Both the position numbers and the translations under genes were made by a program. From JAMCZC01 sp964364925 (lineage in GTDB: Bacteria; Patescibacteriota; Microgenomatia; Levybacterales; UBA12049): 23,328 nucleotides of DNA. How positions within the stretch are numbered: position 1 is the first letter of the stretch; each line of letters begins with the position of its first letter. Positions 13,971 through 20,429 of the stretch are shown here, one piece after another. The stretch covers positions 1-23,328 of the forward strand of contig CAYIOB010000007.1 in the NCBI GenBank assembly GCA_964364925.1. The letters run 5' to 3'. The notes beneath the pieces were generated by a model. It searched no databases, was not told the DNA's origin, and saw only the letters and a program-made list of their open reading frames with translations.

Positions 13971-14011
13971 TTTATTTAAGTATTGGTAGTATTTGTAGTA
14001 TTGGTAGTATT
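13971..14011. repeat. Right flank of the S23-like gene: 9-mer array
   Basis: Three in-phase 9-base words, TATTGGTAG, TATTTGTAG and TATTGGTAG (13981-14007), with related bases on both sides. They fill the gap between the S23-like stop and the thyA ATG at 14012. The inverse words occur at 13574-13613. Confidence 0.8.
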
Positions 14012-15004
14012 ATGACAAAGATAAAACATCCCGAATATCAGTACCTAGATCTCCTCAAGGATATAATTAAAAACGGAACAGATAAACCCGTTTTTAATAA
14101 TCCCGGAGTTTTTATCAGAAGTGTTTTTGGTAGGCAAACCCGCTATAATCTTTCAAAAGGCTTTCCTCTTTTAACCACAAAAAAAGTTTTCCTTAAAGGA
14201 ATAATTTACGAGCTTTTGTGGTTTATGCAAGGAAGTTCAAATATCAAATATCTCGTGGACCATGGCGTCCATATCTGGGATGACTGGGCATACAAGGGTT
14301 ACAAAGTAGTCCAAATTAAAAATTTAAAATTAAAAATTAAAAATTCAGCGGACGAGGAAGCTCTAAAAAACAAAATACTTTCTCAAGAGCAATTTATCGA
14401 GAAAATAAAGCAGGATAAAAAGTTCGCTGAAAAGTGGGGCGATATTGGAAACGTATATGGTGTTCAATGGAGAAAATGGCAGACATCGGATGGACGGACA
14501 ATAGATCAATTGGGATGGGCGATTAACGAGCTTCGAACAACCCCTTTTAGGAAATCTATTGTAGTTTCGGCCTGGAATCCTGAATTCATCTACGAAATGG
14601 CTCTTCCCGGAAAATCAATGGCACTTCCGCCTTGCCACACCATTTTTCAATTTAATGTTACAGGGGATAGACTAAATCTGCAGCTTTATCAAAGGTCTGC
14701 GGATATGTTCTTGGGGGTTCCGTTTAATATTGCTTCCTACGCTTTATTTACAATGATGATTGCTCAAGTTGTGGGATTAAAACCGGGAGAATTTGTGCAT
14801 ACTTTCGGGGACGTGCATATTTATTCAAATCATATGGATCAGGTTAAGGAACAGTTAAAAAGGAAGCCAAGAGTTTTTCCTAAAATGAAAATTAATCCTG
14901 CTATTAAGGAAATTGACGACTATAAATTTGAGGATTTTGAAGTAGTTGGATATGATCCATACCCTACAATAAAAGGCGATATTACAGTTGTTGGAGGATT
15001 TTAG
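14012..15004 (+). CDS. thyA: Thymidylate synthase
   Basis: A 330-residue ThyA that methylates dUMP to dTMP using methylene-tetrahydrofolate, releasing dihydrofolate. The nucleophile is Cys208 in ALPPCHT. The folate and dUMP motifs LYQRSADMFLGVPFNIASYA (225-244) and HTFGDVHIYSNHMDQ (263-277) are intact. It has a small-domain insertion (about 95-142) like that of Lactobacillus-type ThyA. Part of this insertion, QIKNLKLKIKNSA, is encoded by a heptamer array (14313-14347). There is also a short duplication, MALPGKSMALP (196-206), before the active site. The start at 14012 is chosen because upstream in-frame codons encode only the 9-mer repeats. The 3' end overlaps the convergent CofE-like gene by 4 bases. 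Confidence 0.95.
   Translation: MTKIKHPEYQYLDLLKDIIKNGTDKPVFNNPGVFIRSVFGRQTRYNLSKGFPLLTTKKVFLKGIIYELLWFMQGSSNIKYLVDHGVHIWDDWAYKGYKVVQIKNLKLKIKNSADEEALKNKILSQEQFIEKIKQDKKFAEKWGDIGNVYGVQWRKWQTSDGRTIDQLGWAINELRTTPFRKSIVVSAWNPEFIYEMALPGKSMALPPCHTIFQFNVTGDRLNLQLYQRSADMFLGVPFNIASYALFTMMIAQVVGLKPGEFVHTFGDVHIYSNHMDQVKEQLKRKPRVFPKMKINPAIKEIDDYKFEDFEVVGYDPYPTIKGDITVVGGF
14313..14347 (+). repeat. Five-copy heptamer array inside thyA
   Basis: Words AAATTAA, AAATTTA, AAATTAA, AAATTAA and AAATTCA, in perfect 7-base phase, lie within the coding sequence of the variable small-domain loop. The 35 bases are not a multiple of three, so the frame around them must have adjusted. Confidence 0.85.
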
Positions 15005-15747
15005 CTACCGCCCTTAATCCACTTAACCGATTTTAATAGTGAGGAAAACACGTCATCGCCAATAGAAATTTTCAAACCATTTAATTCTTTTCTCGTCGGA
15101 TTTCTCTTTTGAAACTCAACAAAATTTATATCCTCGATAACTGCTAAGGGTTTTTGTTCATTGCCTTCGCCCATTTCAATTACTGCGGCAGTTGCCAGGG
15201 AATCGGCAACATTACTTTTTTCCGCCTGCATTAGTCTTCCAAAAATATCCGGTGTGCCGATATAATTCTTCAATGCGTTAAACCCGCTATGGGCAATTGC
15301 AACACCTGTTACTCCCCAGCGCAAAGGTGTTAACTTACTGTCTGTAATAATTACTCCGGCTTTGTTCAGTTTATGTTTTTCTGCAAGATATTCACGAATT
15401 TGGTTGGCGCTTTTTTGTGGATTTTTTGGCCATAAAACGTAAAAACCGTTGCCGTTTGATGCATCAATTCCGGCTGAAGCTACCATAATCCCATTGTTAA
15501 TGGTTATCATAAATCCATATTGGTTGTATTCGCGGGGAAGATAAGCTTCGGCTTCCTTTTTTGCCAGAATGTCTCTTTGCTCTTCCGATTCAATTTTTGC
15601 AACTCTTCCTTCGCAAATAGCTACGATTTTAGAAGATACCGCAACTACACTTTTGTCGGTAATTTTTTTTGGCAGATATTCATCTAGTATTTTATACAAG
15701 CCATCTCCGACGATTACCTTTTTTGTTTTAAACGCTTTAACTTTCAT
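15001..15747 (-). CDS. CofE-like gamma-glutamyl ligase
   Basis: A 248-residue protein of the F420-0:gamma-glutamyl ligase family, which adds glutamate through a gamma-linkage using GTP. Matching segments are VVAVSSKIVAICEGR (34-48), VASAGIDASN (like the family's ANAGIDESN), VIITDSKLTPLRWGVTGVAI and NVADSLATAAVIEMG. No other F420 gene is in the window and CPR are not known for F420. It lies between thyA and the divergent dihydrofolate reductase gene. A folate substrate (folylpolyglutamate formation) is therefore a better guess; CofE relatives have been proposed for that role in organisms without FolC. The start at 15747 (MKVKAFKTKK) is preferred, because a longer frame to 15828 would run into the reductase gene. 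Confidence 0.75.
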   Translation of the reverse strand: MKVKAFKTKKVIVGDGLYKILDEYLPKKITDKSVVAVSSKIVAICEGRVAKIESEEQRDILAKKEAEAYLPREYNQYGFMITINNGIMVASAGIDASNGNGFYVLWPKNPQKSANQIREYLAEKHKLNKAGVIITDSKLTPLRWGVTGVAIAHSGFNALKNYIGTPDIFGRLMQAEKSNVADSLATAAVIEMGEGNEQKPLAVIEDINFVEFQKRNPTRKELNGLKISIGDDVFSSLLKSVKWIKGGS

Positions 15748-15758
15748 TTTAGTTTCGG

Positions 15759-15772
15759 TTGTATGATACAAT
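15759..15772. promoter_or_regulatory. Shared divergent promoter with palindrome (CofE-like / folA)
   Basis: Perfect palindrome TTGTAT-G-ATACAA (15759-15771). Plus strand: extended -10 TGATACAAT (TACAAT at 15767-15772), 6 bases before the folA ATG at 15779. Minus strand: TATCAT (15763-15768), 15 bases before the CofE-like ATG. The two -10 boxes overlap, so polymerase binding should be mutually exclusive. Confidence 0.6.
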
Positions 15773-15778
15773 TTTGAT

Positions 15779-16255
15779 ATGAAGATATCAATGATTGCGG
15801 CGATGGACAGTAAGAGGGGAATAGGCAAAAATGGTCAGCTCCCGTGGAGTATTCCCGAAGACTTGCAAAGGGTAAGGGCGTTAACAAAGGGTCATACTAT
15901 TATAATGGGAAGAAAAACTTTTGAATCCATTGGTCACCCTTTGCCTAACAGAAAAAATATTATCGTAACCCGTAATTTGTCTTACAACTCGATGGGCTGC
16001 CAAGTTGCAACGTCGCTCCACGGCGCAATTGAGCTCGCTAAAGCCCAGGGAGAAACAGAAAGCTTTATTTTCGGCGGGGGAGACATATTTTCCCAAGCAA
16101 TAGCGTTTGCCGACGAGCTCTACCTAACAATCGTGGAGGGAGATTTTGGCGCCGATACTTTTTTCCCTGATTATTCCGAATTTACCCGCAAGATTTTTGA
16201 AGAAGAACACAAATCGGGGGGCTACAAATTCAAATACCTTACGCTTGGGAGGTAA
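15779..16255 (+). CDS. folA: Dihydrofolate reductase
   Basis: A 158-residue enzyme of normal length that reduces dihydrofolate with NADPH, regenerating the cofactor used by ThyA and GlyA. Landmarks: GIGKNGQLPWSIPEDL (14-29), with Asp28 at the catalytic acid position; MGRKTFESIG (43-52) and PLPNRKNIIVTR for the NADPH site; FIFGGGDIF for the late glycine motif. It is preceded by a -10 box 6 bases from the ATG inside a palindrome shared with the divergent CofE-like gene. It is followed by the 3' end of a convergent gene. Confidence 0.93.
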   Translation: MKISMIAAMDSKRGIGKNGQLPWSIPEDLQRVRALTKGHTIIMGRKTFESIGHPLPNRKNIIVTRNLSYNSMGCQVATSLHGAIELAKAQGETESFIFGGGDIFSQAIAFADELYLTIVEGDFGADTFFPDYSEFTRKIFEEEHKSGGYKFKYLTLGR

Positions 16256-16296
16256 TTATTCACAATATTAAACTGCGTTTGGAAATGTTTCTCCTG

Positions 16297-17238
16297 CTAC
16301 ATTACTAAAGCAGATTGCGAAGTTCTGCCTTGAGTGTATTCCATAATACCTTTTAGCCAAGGCCATTGGTTGATTGAGTTTTGAGCATTGGGATTAACTT
16401 GCTCCAGTACGGATACATCAAATCCAACATGGGCCGCAAAAAATGCCGCTTTTAACTCGCTCTCAAAATCAGGACTTTCCCTCGGAGTCCGATTAATTCT
16501 TCGGACAGCCCTCAGTTTTTCCAATACAGCTAAATCTAATCCGCCGCAAATCTCGGTAGGAGAGCCCGGCTTATTCAGTCCGTTGCTTAGGTACTGAGGG
16601 CTTTTTAAAAATCTGTTTAACTCATCCAAATACAACCTAGCTCCCTCCGGTGTTGCAAAAAAATCCACAACCTGCTGTTCCAGTGCAATATGGAAAAAAT
16701 TAGTGTCCGCCTCTATTCTTGTAGTTCGTTCCCCCGCCATGGTTCGGGATTCGGACCCCGCCTCCATCATGTACCCATAGTTGCGCCTATCCCCTGTTAC
16801 TCTTGCCGAATCTGTCATTCCCTGGAAAACTTGTCTTACGTCGTAAAGCTCTTCCGGTTTGCCGCTGGTTCTTGATACTGTTTCTCCGCCGGGTTTTAAA
16901 GTGGGGGAATGGATTTGTACGTCGGCAGCAATGAAAATGCTTTGCGCCTGGGAATCCGGGCTTATTTTTCCGTGGGATTTTAATTCTGATATTGCGCGGT
17001 CAATTTTTCCGGCTGCTATTTGTACAGGATCAAGGTTGTTGTTTTCAGGACCGCCACCTATTAGTAGAAAAGTTTTTCCTTGTGCTTCGGCCATCATTTG
17101 CAAAAACGCTTTTCTTTTTAGGCTTCCGCCGGCATAGTAAATTACTGTTGGAGTTTCTGTTTCGGGCCGCGGGCGTGCGACAAAATCAGGTCTTGTAACG
17201 CCGTAAGGCAGTAATCTTTCCGGTCCACCGCTCCGCAT
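16297..17238 (-). CDS. Unassigned protein, possibly a divergent Maf-like pyrophosphatase
   Basis: A 313-residue protein I cannot assign firmly. Several segments, in order, look like the Maf/Ham1 housecleaning nucleotide pyrophosphatase fold: TVIYYAGGSLKRKAFLQMM (like LASASPRRKELL), then SIFIAADVQI (like VIAADTVV), SGKPEELYDVRQVFQGM (like GKPxxxxEAxxML) and RTTRIEADTNFFHIALEQQV (like STTVRFxxLSxEEI). The match is by eye and key Maf residues are altered, so this may be a relative with another role. The last 110 residues have no recognised domain. No signal peptide or membrane helix. It is divergent from glyA and convergent with folA, so it sits in the nucleotide locus, which fits a nucleotide-sanitising role without proving it. 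Confidence 0.5.
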   Translation of the reverse strand: MRSGGPERLLPYGVTRPDFVARPRPETETPTVIYYAGGSLKRKAFLQMMAEAQGKTFLLIGGGPENNNLDPVQIAAGKIDRAISELKSHGKISPDSQAQSIFIAADVQIHSPTLKPGGETVSRTSGKPEELYDVRQVFQGMTDSARVTGDRRNYGYMMEAGSESRTMAGERTTRIEADTNFFHIALEQQVVDFFATPEGARLYLDELNRFLKSPQYLSNGLNKPGSPTEICGGLDLAVLEKLRAVRRINRTPRESPDFESELKAAFFAAHVGFDVSVLEQVNPNAQNSINQWPWLKGIMEYTQGRTSQSALVM

Positions 17239-17245
17239 TAATTTT

Positions 17246-17275
17246 ATTTTAGAGAGTTTTTGAGAATCTTGTCAA
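17246..17275 (-). promoter_or_regulatory. Promoter of the Maf-like gene
   Basis: On the minus strand, consensus TTGACA (17270-17275), 18-base spacer, TAAAAT (17246-17251), then 7 bases to the ATG at 17238. Predicted leaderless. Confidence 0.7.
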
Positions 17276-17296
17276 TGGGGAATTTTAATTTACTAC

Positions 17297-17326
17297 TTGT
17301 CAAAACAGGATTTTGCGGAGTAGAAT
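17297..17326 (+). promoter_or_regulatory. Promoter of glyA
   Basis: TTGTCA (17297-17302), 18-base spacer, TAGAAT (17321-17326), 7 bases to the ATG at 17334. It lies back to back with the Maf-like promoter. It excludes the upstream TTG at 17313 as the start. Confidence 0.65.
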
Positions 17327-17333
17327 AGGAAAA

Positions 17334-18677
17334 ATGTTAAAAACAAAAGATCCCGCAATATATAAATTAATAAAAGAAGAGGAAAAAAGGCAAAGGGAAG
17401 TCCTCGAAATGATTCCCTCGGAAAACTACACGTCATCGGATGTCCTCGAAGCGCTCGGCACGGTTTTAAACAACAAGTACTCCGAGGGGTATCCCAAAAA
17501 GAGATATTATCAGGGAAACGCAGTAGCAGATAAAGTCGAGCTACTTGCGCAAGAAAGAACAAGAAAATTGTTCAAAGTTCCATACGTTAATGTACAGGCT
17601 CTTTCGGGTTCTGTTATGAATCTGGCTGTTTATTTTGCACTTCTTACGCCTTTAAAGGGTAAAATAATGGGTCTTTCTTTAGCTTTTGGAGGCCATCTTA
17701 CTCATGGACAGCCGCAGTCTGCGAGCGGAAAATTCTTTAAATCCGCTCTTTATACACTTGGAAAGAGCGGAAAACTCGATTTTGCGGCAATAGAAAAACA
17801 GGCTTTAAAAGAAAAGCCCGATATAATCGTTTGCGGATTTACGGCTTATCCTAGGATTGTTGATTTCAAAAAATTTGCCGCAATTGCCGATAAAATAGGT
17901 GCATATCTCCTCGCTGATATTTCTCACATTGCCGGACTTGTTGCAGGCGGCGCTCATCCATCACCCGTGCCTTATGTGCATATTGTGACAACAACAACTC
18001 ACAAAACTCTTCGCGGTCCAAGAGGGGCTCTTATTATGGTAACAGACAAGGGTCTAAGAAAAGATCTGGATCTTGGTAAGAAAATTGATACGGCGATAAT
18101 CCCGGGTTTGCAAGGCGGACCGCACGACAACCAAACTGCGGCAATTGCAGTCGCTCTTTTAGAAGCGTCGAAACCTGCCTTTAAAACATACGCAAAGCAA
18201 ATAGTTAAAAATAGCCAAGCTTTGGCAAAAGAGCTTCTTAAATATGATTTTGACTTAGTTTCGGGAGGAAGCGACAATCATTTAATTCTTATTGACTTAA
18301 AAAATAAGGGGGTAAACGGAAGCATTGCGGCTTTGGCGCTGGAAGTTGCGGGGATTGTGGTAAACAAAAACGGCGTGCCCTTTGATACAATGCCTCCTTT
18401 TTATCCTTCGGGAATACGTCTTGGAACTCCTGCGATTACAACAAGGGGAATGAAAGAGCGGGAAATGGTTAAAATAGCTAAATGGATGAGTGAGGCTATA
18501 AATGAGGTCAAAAATTATCAATTGCCAAGCGAAAAAGATGGATTCGACGAGCTCACCATTAAAAAAGCCCGCTCACAGTTTTGGAAGAGTTTTAAAAAAG
18601 ATATTGTCAAAAACAAAAAACTCTTAAAAATTTCAAAGGAAGTTAAGGCCCTCACTTCCAAATTTCCCCTGCCATAA
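17334..18677 (+). CDS. glyA: Serine hydroxymethyltransferase
   Basis: A 447-residue PLP enzyme that converts serine and tetrahydrofolate to glycine and methylene-tetrahydrofolate, the one-carbon donor for ThyA. Signature features: EMIPSENYTSSDVL (25-38), SEGYPKKRYYQGN (50-62), GGHLTHG (119-125), LLADISHIAGL (192-202) with Asp195 stacking on PLP, and TTTTHKTLRGPRG (219-231) with Lys224 forming the Schiff base. The length is slightly above the typical 410-430 residues because of a C-terminal tail rich in lysine. With thyA and folA this completes the thymidylate cycle within 5 kb. The start is fixed by the -10 box 7 bases upstream. Confidence 0.95.
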   Translation: MLKTKDPAIYKLIKEEEKRQREVLEMIPSENYTSSDVLEALGTVLNNKYSEGYPKKRYYQGNAVADKVELLAQERTRKLFKVPYVNVQALSGSVMNLAVYFALLTPLKGKIMGLSLAFGGHLTHGQPQSASGKFFKSALYTLGKSGKLDFAAIEKQALKEKPDIIVCGFTAYPRIVDFKKFAAIADKIGAYLLADISHIAGLVAGGAHPSPVPYVHIVTTTTHKTLRGPRGALIMVTDKGLRKDLDLGKKIDTAIIPGLQGGPHDNQTAAIAVALLEASKPAFKTYAKQIVKNSQALAKELLKYDFDLVSGGSDNHLILIDLKNKGVNGSIAALALEVAGIVVNKNGVPFDTMPPFYPSGIRLGTPAITTRGMKEREMVKIAKWMSEAINEVKNYQLPSEKDGFDELTIKKARSQFWKSFKKDIVKNKKLLKISKEVKALTSKFPLP

Positions 18678-18697
18678 TTGTTAGCTTCAATTTATGT

Positions 18698-18703
18698 TAT
18701 AAT
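18698..18703 (+). promoter_or_regulatory. Extended -10 box before the 111-residue gene
   Basis: TGTTATAAT with TATAAT at 18698-18703, 11 bases before the ATG at 18715. No -35 at the usual spacing. Confidence 0.55.
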
Positions 18704-18714
18704 TCAACCTTAAT

Positions 18715-19050
18715 ATGAACAGGGAAAGAATCGGGCTATCCTACTTCGAAGCTGTTATTCACCGAAGATTTAAAAAAGTTACTTTAATATCGGAACTTAA
18801 AGATTGTTTTGACTATTTCGATCGACATTCCCCAAAGGCCTTAGGCGATCAACCCATTATTTTAATTCATGGAAACGGGATAGAGATAAAAAAAGTTTCG
18901 GAAGGAAGAGGATATTCTATTGAAACAGACGGAGTTGTCAGAACGGTTGGCGTAGATAAAATTCCAAAACCCGAGCAAGTAGCAATAGTTAGAAAAATAC
19001 GAAATATTACTATTCCTTACGCCTTGCATGTGCAGACAAAGAAAAAATAA
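18715..19050 (+). CDS. Hypothetical protein, 111 residues
   Basis: Not recognised. A small soluble protein: a helical N-terminal half (GLSYFEAVIHRRFKKVTL and SELKDCFDYFDRH), a strand pair around QPIILIHGNGIEIKKV, a glycine-rich turn (SEGRGYSIETDGVV), and a basic C-terminus. IHGNG resembles a lipase oxyanion loop only superficially; no nucleophile elbow follows. It has its own extended -10 box and is followed 37 bases later by another separately promoted small gene, so the two need not form an operon. Codon use resembles that of its neighbours, and the open frame with a well-placed promoter makes it likely real. Confidence 0.55.
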   Translation: MNRERIGLSYFEAVIHRRFKKVTLISELKDCFDYFDRHSPKALGDQPIILIHGNGIEIKKVSEGRGYSIETDGVVRTVGVDKIPKPEQVAIVRKIRNITIPYALHVQTKKK

Positions 19051-19052
19051 GC

Positions 19053-19081
19053 TTGATTCAAAATAGATTATTTGTTATAAC
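19053..19081 (+). promoter_or_regulatory. Promoter of the 144-residue gene
   Basis: TTGATT (19053-19058), 17-base spacer, extended TGTTATAAC (TATAAC at 19076-19081), 6 bases to the ATG at 19088. Predicted leaderless. Confidence 0.65.
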
Positions 19082-19087
19082 AAAAAT

Positions 19088-19522
19088 ATGTCATTGGAAA
19101 GAAGGCCACATCGTCCCGGCGGTTTTTTCCGTTCAGTCAGAAGGCATAGTGAAAATCAGGAAGGGGCAAGACGGGCAGAAGAGGAATTAAGAGATTTTCA
19201 AAAGGGTGTTGGGGAACCGTCTGCAGCATTTTATCCTCTTAATACAGGCAATGATGAAACTGTCATTTATTTAGCCGATAAAATAAAGGAGCGTAAAGCA
19301 AAACGAAGAAGAGAAAGGGAAAGTGTTGCAACTCCCAGGGATTTAGCAAACAGACATAGGAAACAGCTGGAAAGATACATTGAGCTTGAGCATTATGCCG
19401 GACATCCGGCAAAAGTCCCGCCTGAGTGGAGAAGGCTTGGGGTAAAATACTGGGATGAAATTCAAGCTCTTAAGGGGAATTCAATTACTATTTCTTCCGC
19501 CGAAGCGTCTTTGTCTTTCTGA
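19088..19522 (+). CDS. Hypothetical basic protein, 144 residues
   Basis: Not recognised. It is rich in arginine, lysine and glutamate, with long charged helices (RRAEEELRDFQKG, and DKIKERKAKRRRERESV at about 65-81) that may form coiled coils or bind nucleic acid. The second half has HRKQLERYIELEHYAGHP and PPEWRRLGVKYWDEIQ. No membrane helix. It is supported by a good promoter with the -10 box 6 bases from the ATG. Its last 42 bases run across the 3' end of the oppositely oriented uppS gene, including the codons for the uppS C-terminus, so one of the two ends may be recently extended. Function unknown. Confidence 0.55.
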   Translation: MSLERRPHRPGGFFRSVRRHSENQEGARRAEEELRDFQKGVGEPSAAFYPLNTGNDETVIYLADKIKERKAKRRRERESVATPRDLANRHRKQLERYIELEHYAGHPAKVPPEWRRLGVKYWDEIQALKGNSITISSAEASLSF

Positions 19523-20221
19523 ATATTCTCTTAAAGCCGAAATAACGTCTCTGTCGGTAAGTTCCGGGAGGTTTTTTTTAACCGAGACAAATTCCGCCAT
19601 CTCCGCTAAGGGTCCAAATCCCGATAATCTTTGTTCGCCGCTTGTTCTTAAGACCATATCAAAAAGAGGGAGCCCGTTGTTAATTTTTGATAAAAGTTCG
19701 TAAGTCGATGCGTTTTTTTCTTTCCCCCTTGCTTTGGCAAATTCTTCAAGCTGAAAACGCTCTCCGTAATCAACAAAAAGTACCAGTTTTTTGCCGGTAT
19801 TTTTAGCTGTTTTTTCTTCCGCATTTTCAATTGTTTGCAAAAGCCCCGGGTATTTTTTTTGCAAGCGCTCTTTTTTTCCCAAAGCGAAAAATTTCACGTT
19901 GTTTTCTAAAAGCTGTTTTAGATTTGCTTCAATTGTAGCTTGGATAACTTCCATTATTTCATTAATTTCGTTTTTTTCTCTTTTCCAGTTATCTTCGGAA
20001 AAGCCCCAAATTCCCAAAACGTCGATGTCAAGTTTTATAAAATGCGAAAGTATGGAGACGACTGTTTTGCTGCCCGCTTTATGGCCTTTTGAAACTGAAA
20101 CTTTCATTTGTTTTGCCCACCTGCCGTTGCCGTCGGGGATTATTAAAATAGATTTAGGGAGATGGAGCTGATTGATGCTTTTAATGCCTAATTTATCTTT
20201 AATTTTTTTATGAAGACTCAT
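19481..20221 (-). CDS. uppS: Isoprenyl transferase, undecaprenyl diphosphate synthase-like
   Basis: A 246-residue cis-prenyltransferase that condenses isopentenyl diphosphate units to make the polyprenyl carrier of cell-wall glycans. Motifs: IPDGNGRWAKQ (28-38) with catalytic Asp30, KGHKAG (45-50), FSEDNWKR (74-81, usually FSxENWxR), LRTSGEQRLSGF and the closing RQRRFGG. Differences from the common form are PKSILIIPD for PxHIAxIMD, VDYGER for the NYGGR-type segment, and SGF for SNF. These may affect chain length or partners. The start at 20221 (MSLHKK) is supported by TATAAT 7 bases upstream; a longer frame would begin inside the repeat element. The 3' end overlaps the convergent gene by 42 bases. 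Confidence 0.88.
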   Translation of the reverse strand: MSLHKKIKDKLGIKSINQLHLPKSILIIPDGNGRWAKQMKVSVSKGHKAGSKTVVSILSHFIKLDIDVLGIWGFSEDNWKREKNEINEIMEVIQATIEANLKQLLENNVKFFALGKKERLQKKYPGLLQTIENAEEKTAKNTGKKLVLFVDYGERFQLEEFAKARGKEKNASTYELLSKINNGLPLFDMVLRTSGEQRLSGFGPLAEMAEFVSVKKNLPELTDRDVISALREYSERQRRFGGRNSN

Positions 20222-20228
20222 AGGGCAT

Positions 20229-20234
20229 ATTATA
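20229..20234 (-). promoter_or_regulatory. -10 box of uppS
   Basis: TATAAT on the minus strand at 20229-20234, 7 bases before the ATG at 20221. No good -35; the upstream DNA is repeat element F. Confidence 0.6.
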
Positions 20235-20249
20235 GCAAATTCAGAATTA

Positions 20250-20405
20250 GAATTCTTGAAGTTGGAAGTGAGACTTTCTTGAACTTGAACCATTGATATC
20301 TTGATATCAAGAATTCAAGAAATCTAAAAATCAATATCAAAGATATCTAACTTCTAATTTCAAGAATTCCAGCGTCAAGCTTCCAGTTTCCAGTTTCAAG
20401 CATCA
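20250..20405. repeat. Intergenic inverted heptamer element F
   Basis: Arms GAATTCTTGAAGTTGGAAGT (20250-20269) and its inverse (20350-20369) match at 18 of 20; the two mismatches would be G-U pairs in RNA. Nested inside are TTTCTTGAA/TTCAAGAAA (20275-20283, 20313-20321) and the apex TTGATATC-TT-GATATCAA (20293-20310). The right side is nine consecutive 7-base words (20343-20405), including AGCTTCC, AGTTTCC and AGTTTCA. It fills the space between two divergent leaderless promoters and holds no gene. Confidence 0.8.
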
Positions 20406-20416
20406 AAGTTTAGTGC

Positions 20417-20422
20417 TATACT
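20417..20422 (+). promoter_or_regulatory. Extended -10 box for the 20430 gene
   Basis: TGCTATACT with TATACT at 20417-20422, 7 bases before the ATG at 20430. A weak TTTCAA at 20394-20399 sits at a 17-base spacing inside the last heptamers of element F. Confidence 0.6.
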
Positions 20423-20429
20423 TATTTAG

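Noticed and set aside
18860..18895. Lipase-type IHGNG in the 111-residue protein
   Set aside because: The protein is too short and has no nucleophile elbow or catalytic histidine.
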